A stretch of 37,306 nucleotides of DNA from a virus, in IMG/VR virus record IMGVR_UViG_3300031331_000005, positions 1 through 37,306 of that record. One strand, given 5' to 3'. How positions within the stretch are numbered: position 1 is the stretch's first letter; each line of letters starts with the position of its first letter. Positions 24,587 through 29,839 of this stretch are shown here, in pieces. Position numbers and translations under genes: made by a program. Under the pieces are notes generated by a model, which was not told where the DNA came from, searched no databases, and saw only the letters and a program-made list of their open reading frames with translations.

Positions 24587-24674
24587 CTGGTCACAATATG
24601 TAGATACACACATGAGATTTCAACACATTAAAAATTCATAGCGAGGGTAAGATGTGACCAGTCTTGCCCCTCGC
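24587..24674 (+). ncRNA. H-type pseudoknot with two long stems
   Basis: CTGGTCACA (24587-24595) pairs perfectly with TGTGACCAG (24653-24661). GCGAGGGTAAG (24641-24651) pairs with CTTGCCCCTCGC (24663-24674). The order a-b-a'-b' crosses, with only one or two bases between helices, so they can stack end to end. Confidence 0.7.
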
Positions 24675-24751
24675 CTCGAAGTGGTGAGAAAAGACGGACG
24701 ATCGTGATGACAAAACCGTCCGAGTAGGTCACGGCTCACTGCTTCAAGGCG
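24672..24751 (+). ncRNA. RNA arm 3 with pseudoknot
   Basis: Outer stem 24672-24688 with 24735-24751. Inside GACGG (24693-24697)/CCGTC (24716-24720) and CGTGA (24703-24707)/TCACG (24729-24733) cross. Followed directly by the GAAA-capped hairpin 24749-24760. Confidence 0.65.
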
Positions 24752-24782
24752 GGAAACCGCAGACGAGTAAGGAGATTGAGTG
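24747..24782 (+). repeat. 36-bp exact direct repeat, copy 1
   Basis: Spans the end of arm 3, the GCGG-GAAA-CCGC hairpin, ACGAGTAA and the 5' acceptor strand. Identical to 25021-25056, 274 bases downstream. A 19-base exact repeat (24902-24920 and 25149-25167) covers the 3' acceptor strand and next CGCCT, so a whole module appears duplicated while loops diverged. Confidence 0.9.
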
Positions 24783-24912
24783 GCGGAATAGGTAGACGCT
24801 ACGAGCCGTACAGGCTTTCGGGGTCTTACAGGCGGTGAAGTGACTCCTGAGCTACTAAACCCGAATTTGGAGCCGTTTGTCATGCGAGGTGCAAATCCTC
24901 GCCTCAATCTTC
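24771..24912 (+). ncRNA. tRNA-like domain 1 (Leu-type D arm, no normal anticodon arm)
   Basis: GGAGATTGAG (24771-24780) pairs with CTCAATCTTC (24903-24912), a 10-bp acceptor-like stem. Next is TGGCGGAATAGGTAGACGC (24781-24799), identical in form to a tRNA-Leu D arm with its GG. The T arm GCGAGG/CCTCGC holds the loop TGCAAAT (24890-24896), where position 55 is G instead of T. About 85 bases replace the anticodon and variable arms, including TTCGGG/CCCGAA pairing. It is 142 bases long, too long for a tRNA, and no 5-bp/7-base anticodon arm with U33 could be drawn. Confidence 0.7.
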
Positions 24913-24915
24913 TCT

Positions 24916-25025
24916 CGCCTCATGGGTACAACATCCGAGTATACCGGACAGATAAGCCCCACCCCATATATGCACGTCTAGGGAGTGGGAGAAGAAGCGA
25001 GACGTGCCGTTGTATCCAGCAGGCG
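24916..25025 (+). ncRNA. RNA arm 4 with pseudoknot
   Basis: Outer stem 24916-24932 with 25009-25025, 15 of 17 paired. Inside, CCCCACCCC (24957-24965) pairs GGGAGTGGG (24981-24989) with a bulge, and GCACGTCT (24972-24979) pairs perfectly with AGACGTGC (25000-25007); the helices cross. Confidence 0.7.
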
Positions 25026-25056
25026 GGAAACCGCAGACGAGTAAGGAGATTGAGTG
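25021..25056 (+). repeat. 36-bp exact direct repeat, copy 2
   Basis: Partner of 24747-24782, in front of tRNA-like domain 2. Confidence 0.9.
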
Positions 25057-25159
25057 ACAGCAGAATGGTATTGCTGTGCCAGCTATATCCTAGGACTGGT
25101 AGGCCGAAGCCCCGTGCACGGGGTGGGGTCATGCAAGTTCGAATCCTGCCTCAATCTTC
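25045..25159 (+). ncRNA. tRNA-like domain 2 (canonical T loop, odd anticodon region)
   Basis: The same acceptor-like stem GGAGATTGAG/CTCAATCTTC (25045-25054, 25150-25159). D arm ACAGC-AGAATGGTATT-GCTGT (25057-25077). T arm GCAAG-TTCGAAT-CCTGC (25133-25149) with one A-C mismatch. In the anticodon place GCCAG/CTGGT closes a 13-base loop instead of 7, and a long variable-type hairpin CCCCGTGCACGGGG (25110-25123) follows. The elbow sequences could form, but decoding seems unlikely. Confidence 0.7.
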
Positions 25160-25196
25160 TCTCGCCTTTGCTTCACTCAACACGAGCGGAGCGAAG

Positions 25197-25700
25197 ATGA
25201 GAATTATGCAAAAATACCCTCTAATCCTCGATGTGTGTTGCGGCGGCCGCACGTTCTGGTTCAATAAGCACGACCCCCGAGCTCTATTCTTAGATAATCG
25301 TGTATTTCCAAAGCAGGTCATCTGGGAAAAAGGGGATCAGCAGAGACTCTTTGAAGTGAAGCCGGATAAGATCATGGACTTCCGCGATCTCGAGCTCGCC
25401 TCAAATACATTCAAGCTCGTTGTTTTCGATCCACCGCATATATTAAAACGAAACGGGAAGACTGGATGGATGGGAAAGAAGTATGGCTCATTGAATAAAG
25501 AAACGTGGCAGGACGATATCCGCAAGGGATTCTCTGAGTGTTTCCGCGTTCTGCAAAAAGAAGGGGTGCTGATATTCAAGTGGTCGGAAATAGAGATCCC
25601 GCTCCGTAAAATACTTGAGCTCACGGATGAAAAACCTTTATTTGGCCACAAGAGCGGAAAGAACAGCAAGACGCACTGGATAGCATTCATAAAATCCTAA
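25197..25700 (+). CDS. Class I SAM-dependent methyltransferase
   Basis: 167 residues from ATG 25197, with GGAG five bases upstream (25188-25191). The frame is open back to 24840, but that part lies in the structured RNA. Motif I DVCCGGRTFWF (12-22) binds SAM; motif IV FDPPH (77-81) is a DPP(Y/H)-type catalytic loop as in N6-adenine or N4-cytosine amino-methylases. Short phage relatives modify DNA, but RNA as target cannot be excluded given its place after the RNA. Target unknown. Confidence 0.8.
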   Translation: MRIMQKYPLILDVCCGGRTFWFNKHDPRALFLDNRVFPKQVIWEKGDQQRLFEVKPDKIMDFRDLELASNTFKLVVFDPPHILKRNGKTGWMGKKYGSLNKETWQDDIRKGFSECFRVLQKEGVLIFKWSEIEIPLRKILELTDEKPLFGHKSGKNSKTHWIAFIKS

Positions 25701-25717
25701 TTGAATTAACTAAATAT

Positions 25718-26092
25718 ATGTCAGACAAATATCCCATCGGAGCGAAGCTCGTCCCGAAAAACACGTATACTCATCGCAACTTAATTGTTATTGATCCGAG
25801 CGATATTGTGTTTACAGAAAATGGGTATGGCAATTTATGTCCAATCACCATCAGAGAACTCGAAGAAAGAGGGTACACCGTCAAGATTCAACCCGCTCCT
25901 AAGCCGTTGACGCTGGCGAATGTGGAAAATGGAATGAAATACTGGTTTTGTGGAAATGGAAAAGTCTATAAAACTGAATTTCACAACAGTAATCCTTTTG
26001 ACCACGCCATCGTCCGCGCCGGTCTCGCCTTCCGCACGAAGGAAGATTGCGAAGCGGCCACTAAGGCGAAGGGGGAGGAAGGAATGATATGA
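25718..26092 (+). CDS. Hypothetical phage protein
   Basis: 124 residues. The C-terminal half, MKYWFCGNGKVYKTEFHNSN then FRTKEDCEAATKA, follows a 'G.vy.t.f......F.T.e.ae' pattern common in small accessory proteins of phages. No known activity. The stop overlaps the next start (ATGA, 26089-26092). Confidence 0.6.
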   Translation: MSDKYPIGAKLVPKNTYTHRNLIVIDPSDIVFTENGYGNLCPITIRELEERGYTVKIQPAPKPLTLANVENGMKYWFCGNGKVYKTEFHNSNPFDHAIVRAGLAFRTKEDCEAATKAKGEEGMI

Positions 26093-26601
26093 CAAAAAAG
26101 ACCCTTGAACTCTTGGAGCTACTACGTGAGCAATATCCGCATCCTGATAGTGCGATTATTGCCGAGTTTCAAAATATGACAGGAGGGTATGCACGACGCG
26201 CGGATGCAATCGCGATGCACTGCTGGCCGTCAAAGGGGTTGGAGCTTATAGGATTCGAGATTAAAACATCCCGTGCCGACTGGCTCCGTGAATTAAAACA
26301 GCCAGAAAAAGCGGAGGCCATCAAGCAATTCTGTGATAGGTGGTATCTCGTAATTTACGAATACGAAATAGTACATTTCGGTTTTGGTTTTGAACAGAAA
26401 GAAGTGCCTGATGACTGGGGCGTGATGATCCGGCAATGGGAGGGTTCTGGTTACAAACTTAAAATCAAAAAGGAAGCTCCGAAGCTCGACCCGAAACCGA
26501 TTGACCGTCTGTTCCTCGCGTCTCTCATGCGTTTGGCGAGCAATCCATTCAATGACGTTGTAATTAACGGGCGGAAATATACTGTCGCCCCCTCCCCCTA
26601 A
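26089..26601 (+). CDS. PD-(D/E)XK-like nuclease (MmcB/VRR-like)
   Basis: 170 residues. Candidate active-site residues: E26, D39 in RRADAIAMHC, then E57 and K59 in GFEIKTSRADW, followed by LRELKQPEKAEAI and a strand DRWYLVI. This order (E, D, ExK, then K-Q/helix) matches restriction-endonuclease-fold proteins found in phages, often acting on branched or damaged DNA. Substrate unknown. Coupled to the gene before by ATGA. Confidence 0.65.
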   Translation: MTKKTLELLELLREQYPHPDSAIIAEFQNMTGGYARRADAIAMHCWPSKGLELIGFEIKTSRADWLRELKQPEKAEAIKQFCDRWYLVIYEYEIVHFGFGFEQKEVPDDWGVMIRQWEGSGYKLKIKKEAPKLDPKPIDRLFLASLMRLASNPFNDVVINGRKYTVAPSP

Positions 26602-26606
26602 CCCCT

Positions 26607-26969
26607 ATGTCCACCAAAGAAGAACAAATTTTAGGTGATGTAATTCAGAGCATGGCTAACCTCGCGGCGCAAGATCATCGAAAACATCCGCTTTATAAAG
26701 TCTTTCAAGAAGAGATGGAAGATCGCAATATACTCAATCGTCTTTCGTACGAAATGATGCGGCTCGTTTTAGTGGCAACGCAGGCTATGAGCGATGCGGG
26801 ATTGGATGTATCAAAAGAACAGTTTTATTTTTTGCTCAAGTTACCGTATGAGTCCGAACGACTGGAGAAAGAAATCCGCGAAAATGAGGGAAGCGGATGT
26901 TGCGTAGATAAGACGTATTCGCGGCTTCAAAAAAGATTTGAACAACTTGGTAAAAAAATAACCCCCTAA
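26607..26969 (+). CDS. Hypothetical helical protein
   Basis: 120 residues, all helical by pattern, no recognised motif. It begins 5 bases after the previous stop in the context TAA-CCCCT-ATG, which recurs before the genes at 26975 and 27919. Confidence 0.6.
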   Translation: MSTKEEQILGDVIQSMANLAAQDHRKHPLYKVFQEEMEDRNILNRLSYEMMRLVLVATQAMSDAGLDVSKEQFYFLLKLPYESERLEKEIRENEGSGCCVDKTYSRLQKRFEQLGKKITP

Positions 26970-26974
26970 CCCCT

Positions 26975-27424
26975 ATGACCAAAGAACAAGAAGAATGGTG
27001 GGAACAGATTTTCCACGATACATTGCGGGGGCATAAGTTTATGGACGAAGAAACAAATATCCTCGAAACGGATTGCTCAACGCCCATGAGTCCGTTTGGT
27101 ATCCACAATATGGTGAGGCGTATCGTCACTGAAGCCGAAGCCCGTGGCCGTCTCCAAGGAAGGAGGGAGGCGTTGGAAAGTGGCATTGATTATCAACGCG
27201 GACGAATTGCTGGGCTGGCAGAGGCGATGAAATTGTTTAAAGATCACGGGAATTGTTACGATCCACAAAGCGGGCATGAGTTTGAAAACGCTTTACGTAT
27301 TCGGATAGATGGAGACCCACATGTTCATGTTGCGGGCACGAAAGACGAGTGCGCTCTTTGCGGAAAGGATTTAGGTGATCCAATCCATCTCCGTTCCAAG
27401 CTCAAAAAATCTAAAAACCTATGA
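26975..27424 (+). CDS. Hypothetical protein with GRIAGL repeat helix
   Basis: 149 residues. A helix ARGRLQGRREALESGIDYQ is followed by RGRIAGLAEAMKLF; near the C-terminus is CALCGKDLGD, half of a zinc ribbon. The GRIAGL..A helix is shared with the following gene, suggesting duplication. Start context TAACCCCTATG. Confidence 0.6.
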   Translation: MTKEQEEWWEQIFHDTLRGHKFMDEETNILETDCSTPMSPFGIHNMVRRIVTEAEARGRLQGRREALESGIDYQRGRIAGLAEAMKLFKDHGNCYDPQSGHEFENALRIRIDGDPHVHVAGTKDECALCGKDLGDPIHLRSKLKKSKNL

Positions 27425-27648
27425 AAAAATCCCCATCTATCCAAGAGACGATGAAGATGAAAACTCCGCGCTTCCGTAAAAAAGTAGCGGAAGAACAGGA
27501 ACACATTAGAGAAGAAGTGAAAGCCTACAATGAAGGTAGAATTGCTGGACTGGAGGAGGCGATACAGTTATGGAATCAATGGAAAAATATGGGCGGTGCA
27601 TTTTCTAAAGCTCTCCGCCAGAAGCTCGAAGAAGCTAAAAAAGAATAA
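27421..27648 (+). CDS. Short paralogue of the preceding gene
   Basis: 75 residues, ATGA-coupled to the previous gene. The helix EGRIAGLEEAIQLWNQWKN and the downstream SKALRQKLEEA repeat the arrangement in the 149-residue protein (RGRIAGLAEAMKLF ... ENALRIRI). Highly charged, helical, no known function. Confidence 0.6.
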   Translation: MKKSPSIQETMKMKTPRFRKKVAEEQEHIREEVKAYNEGRIAGLEEAIQLWNQWKNMGGAFSKALRQKLEEAKKE

Positions 27649-27653
27649 TCTCT

Positions 27654-27827
27654 ATGCCCGAATACATCGCAGTCCCTCTAATTTTCATCTTTTACGGTCT
27701 CGCTATCCACCGGCTAGCTCGTAGTCTTGAACACCAGCGTTGGCTCCTCACCATTCAGTACACTCTTGGTCACGACGCCAAGAAGCAATGCGAGGAAGCG
27801 TATAAAAAGAAAGTATGGAAAGCATGA
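27654..27827 (+). CDS. Small single-span membrane protein
   Basis: 57 residues: an N-terminal hydrophobic helix (IAVPLIFIFYGLAI) followed by a basic, helical cytoplasmic-type tail ending KKKVWKA. It ends in an ATGA overlap with a tiny frame. Function unknown; might belong with the lipoprotein gene downstream. Confidence 0.55.
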   Translation: MPEYIAVPLIFIFYGLAIHRLARSLEHQRWLLTIQYTLGHDAKKQCEEAYKKKVWKA

Positions 27828-27913
27828 TCCCTCGTCAGACACCAGAGGAAGCTGGATACGAACCTGAGAATGACGATGAGAGACGATTCTATAGATTAAA
27901 AGCTAACGAATAA
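27824..27913 (+). CDS. 29-residue acidic mini-protein, tentative
   Basis: ATG overlaps the previous stop (ATGA); the product is acidic (GYEPENDDERRFYRLK) and ends with TAA followed by CCCCT-ATG of the next gene. It is supported only by the perfect fit between two coupled junctions. Confidence 0.4.
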   Translation: MIPRQTPEEAGYEPENDDERRFYRLKANE

Positions 27914-27918
27914 CCCCT

Positions 27919-28224
27919 ATGAAATACTTCCTCTTTATTTTCTGCATCCTTCTTCTCGGAGCAGGGTGCCAGTCCACAAACACGAAACAAGTCTCAACGG
28001 TTGAGGCCTATGGGCAGTTAAACGATCTCATTAAAGACAAATGTTTTTATACGGATAACAAAGAAGAAATAGAACTCTGTCAGGATACGCCGGACTGCTG
28101 TCATTTTACGGGATGTTTGATCGAAGTATCCCATGATTGTCCGGACGGAAGTGTTGCGACTGGAACGATTCGGATGTATATGTCGGATTTACTTTGGGAC
28201 AACAAATGTCTTGAAAAGCTGTAG
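27919..28224 (+). CDS. Phage-encoded cysteine-rich lipoprotein
   Basis: 101 residues. Signal MKYFLFIFCILLLGAGC with a lipobox-like LGAGC places lipidation at C17. The mature part has seven further cysteines, enough for disulphides outside the cytoplasm, and an acidic make-up. Phage lipoproteins often block superinfection or form part of lysis (Rz1-like), but this one lacks the Pro-rich Rz1 tail. Start context TAACCCCTATG. Confidence 0.7.
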   Translation: MKYFLFIFCILLLGAGCQSTNTKQVSTVEAYGQLNDLIKDKCFYTDNKEEIELCQDTPDCCHFTGCLIEVSHDCPDGSVATGTIRMYMSDLLWDNKCLEKL

Positions 28225-28293
28225 TCCCTCCTCCTCGCCTTCATTCTGTGAGGGTCGGAGGGCGGATTAACGTCCAGTAAACTATTTAATTTT
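28225..28293 (+). promoter_or_regulatory. Leader element, divergent copy
   Basis: CCCTCCTCC after the stop, then CCTTC...GAGGG pairing and GGGCGGATTAACGTCC, resembling GCGGGATTAACCGC of the next copy. AT-rich run before ATG 28294. Confidence 0.45.
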
Positions 28294-28602
28294 ATGGGAA
28301 CAGTTAGTACTAAGCTGTCAAATGAGTACGCTCTTTTGAATTTCAAGAGAGATGAAGACGATACACTCCGTTTTCAGCCCGTCGTCTTCTACGAGTTGCA
28401 CGAAGACGGAACCGAGGAAAACGGTACGACGATCGAAGAAATGCTCCGCGTTTCGCTTGAACGCCTTACCGATCTGAACGGACGTTTTTCGTGCAAGGAG
28501 AACGAAACCGCTATCGTCGGCATGAAGCAGGCGGTCGAAGCATTAAACGCCCGTACAGCGGATCGTAAGGCGCGTGGTGTGGAAGGCAAGCACGAAGCCT
28601 AG
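28294..28602 (+). CDS. Possible Acb2/Tad1-hairpin-type protein (anti-CBASS/Thoeris candidate)
   Basis: 102 residues. The C-terminal half runs IEEMLRVSLERLTDLNGRFS, CKENETAIVGMKQAVEALNA, then RTADRKARGVEGKHEA. From memory, 'F.C.EN..A...L..A...L..RT.DR.ARGVEGTH' is the signature tail of phage proteins annotated with the Acb2/Tad1 hairpin domain, which sequester cyclic-nucleotide alarm signals of CBASS and Thoeris. The N-terminal FYELHEDGTEENGTTIEE strand part is also typical. Whether it binds nucleotides is inference. Confidence 0.5.
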   Translation: MGTVSTKLSNEYALLNFKRDEDDTLRFQPVVFYELHEDGTEENGTTIEEMLRVSLERLTDLNGRFSCKENETAIVGMKQAVEALNARTADRKARGVEGKHEA

Positions 28603-28681
28603 CTCCCTCCCTCACAGGTGTACGGAAATATCGTACACCTTCGGGATGAGCGGGATTAACCGCTAATGACCCTACTTCTTT
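28603..28681 (+). promoter_or_regulatory. Two-hairpin leader element, late copy
   Basis: CTCCCTCCC after the stop; perfect hairpin AGGTGTACG/CGTACACCT; then ATGAGCGGGAT at 28646-28656 with GCGG-GATTAA-CCGC forming the second hairpin. Same order as the elements at 13.6-14.6 kb, 14 kb away. Confidence 0.6.
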
Positions 28682-28939
28682 ATGAATGTTTTACTCTCTG
28701 AATGTCCTCTGAAATGCACGTGCGGCCGATCCATGCCGAGTCGCGGGCGAGCTTTCGATAGAAATTTTCGCAGGTATCGCAACCCGTCAATCTGCCGGCA
28801 CAAGAGCCCTGGCAAAGCCGGGATGAACGACTGGCGCATGCTCCAACATCGTGCTAAAAAACTTTACGTGAAACGTCCGTCATGGCTTCGCCGTACCCTC
28901 ATAAGGGTCATGTCGTGGCTTCGACTGATCGGTAAATAG
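28682..28939 (+). CDS. Small basic protein with cationic amphipathic C-terminus
   Basis: 85 residues. Cysteines C8, C12, C14 and C38 (CPLKCTC ... SICRH) may bind metal. The C-terminus SWLRRTLIRVMSWLRLIGK alternates Arg/Lys with Trp/Leu/Ile, like a membrane-active peptide. No family recognised; lysis or membrane binding is a possibility, not a call. Confidence 0.55.
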   Translation: MNVLLSECPLKCTCGRSMPSRGRAFDRNFRRYRNPSICRHKSPGKAGMNDWRMLQHRAKKLYVKRPSWLRRTLIRVMSWLRLIGK

Positions 28940-28940
28940 T

Positions 28941-29282
28941 ATGCCACGATCTAAACATCTCCCGCCTCCTTCGAAGCTACAGGTCTCGCTCTCACTGGAA
29001 ACGCGAGAAGTAATTCAATGGCTACTCGAAGGAGATTATTGTACGCAACCGATACGCAGAAAAGCACTCAAGGAATGGAAGAGAGCGATCCGTCAACAGG
29101 AGAAAGCGGATACACTCCTACCACCTATTGAGGAGCGTGCATTGACGCGTGAAGAAGAAATATCTGTCATTTCAAGCGGTGCAATAGGCAGAATAGAACT
29201 TCCTACTCGAATCATTGAGAGCGTTAATACGAGCGATCCTAAACAATGCAAGAAATGCAGGGGAAGGAAAGATAAAAAATAA
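28941..29282 (+). CDS. Hypothetical protein with C-terminal CxxC
   Basis: 113 residues, basic, helical. N-terminal part LQVSLSLETREVIQWLLEGD suggests a small DNA-binding helix set; the end QCKKCRGRKDKK has a single CxxC. Starts one base after the previous stop. Not recognised. Confidence 0.55.
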   Translation: MPRSKHLPPPSKLQVSLSLETREVIQWLLEGDYCTQPIRRKALKEWKRAIRQQEKADTLLPPIEERALTREEEISVISSGAIGRIELPTRIIESVNTSDPKQCKKCRGRKDKK

Positions 29283-29286
29283 ATTT

Positions 29287-29694
29287 ATGGAATCAAATGT
29301 CATCCTTTTTCGATTGACCATGTCGATCGTTCCAAAGAAGAACTCCAAGATCCCGAGGGTCAGCAGTCGCGGAAAGCCGTTTCTTCAACCGAACCTGAGA
29401 GCCGTGGAGTCGGAACAGTTTCTGCGCCAGGAAGCGTCCCTGCAGGCTCGTGGCTTCACTCCGATCGAAACACCCGTTAAACTGTTTGTACGCGCATGGA
29501 AGGCTCCCAGGTCTCGCGCGGATCTCTCCGGCATCGTTGAAACGGTGCAAGATGCTCTAAACGGCATTGCCTATATCGACGATCGACAGGTGCATGCAAT
29601 TTTTGCAAAATGGATGAAGGGCGATCCGGACAAAGTCAACGGGATCCCGTTGAGCGCCGTCGTGATAGTAGAAAAACTTTATGAAGATTCCTGA
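29287..29694 (+). CDS. rusA: RusA-type Holliday junction resolvase
   Basis: 135 residues from ATG 29287 (the frame opens at 29215, inside the gene before). N-terminal VPKKNSKIPRVSSRGKPF, then DLSGIVETVQDALNGIAYIDDRQV (79-102). RusA enzymes use acidic residues in D-x-D-N, a D in the following helix and a DD after 'G.v..DD.Q'. Here D79, D89, D98 and D99 are present, but the second Asp of D-x-D is Ser81. It would cut branched intermediates before packaging. Confidence 0.8.
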   Translation: MESNVILFRLTMSIVPKKNSKIPRVSSRGKPFLQPNLRAVESEQFLRQEASLQARGFTPIETPVKLFVRAWKAPRSRADLSGIVETVQDALNGIAYIDDRQVHAIFAKWMKGDPDKVNGIPLSAVVIVEKLYEDS

Positions 29695-29839
29695 CACGGA
29701 AAAAAAAGAGTGCCCTGAGTGTCATGCACTCATTTATTTCTATCCTGTCGGCTATACGAATGCGGACGGTGAATGGGAATACGATCACATGGAGTGCCCT
29801 GTCTGCGGCTACGTTGCATCTTCCGAGGACACTGGTTAG
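29681..29839 (+). CDS. Small zinc-ribbon protein
   Basis: 52 residues with CPEC (11-14) and CPVCGY (39-44), a standard four-cysteine zinc ribbon. It overlaps the resolvase gene by 14 bases. It is the last plus-strand gene; its TAG shares bases with the TAA of the convergent 1739-residue gene. Confidence 0.65.
   Translation: MKIPDTEKKECPECHALIYFYPVGYTNADGEWEYDHMECPVCGYVASSEDTG

Larger units (their letters stand above)
24005..25165 (+). ncRNA. Candidate giant structured RNA (GOLLD/ROOL-like in kind, unassigned)
   Basis: About 1.16 kb without a credible gene but with dense base-pairing, read on the plus strand. From 5' to 3': hairpins 24012-24038, 24037-24092, 24088-24102 and 24139-24167; four long arms each opening CGCCT and closing AGGCG (24169/24244, 24449/24545, 24672/24751, 24916/25025); a 12-bp perfect stem 24385-24396/24433-24444 within GCGAGAG/CTCTCGC; GAAA and UUCG tetraloops; at least four crossing helix pairs; two tRNA-like domains. 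Phages carry giant ornate RNAs (GOLLD, ROOL) often near or around tRNAs. I cannot say whether this is a divergent member or a new class. Start and end are set by the outermost helices. Confidence 0.75.

Noticed and set aside
24132-24907. Open frames on both strands inside the structured RNA, including the upstream extension of the methyltransferase frame from 24840
   Set aside because: They overlap the paired arms and tRNA-like domains, have no family likeness or start signal, and are explained by RNA structure.
24771-25159. Two ordinary tRNA genes (Leu/Ser type)
   Set aside because: Lengths of 142 and 115 bases, no 5-bp anticodon stem with 7-base loop and U33, and acceptor stems longer than 7 bp.
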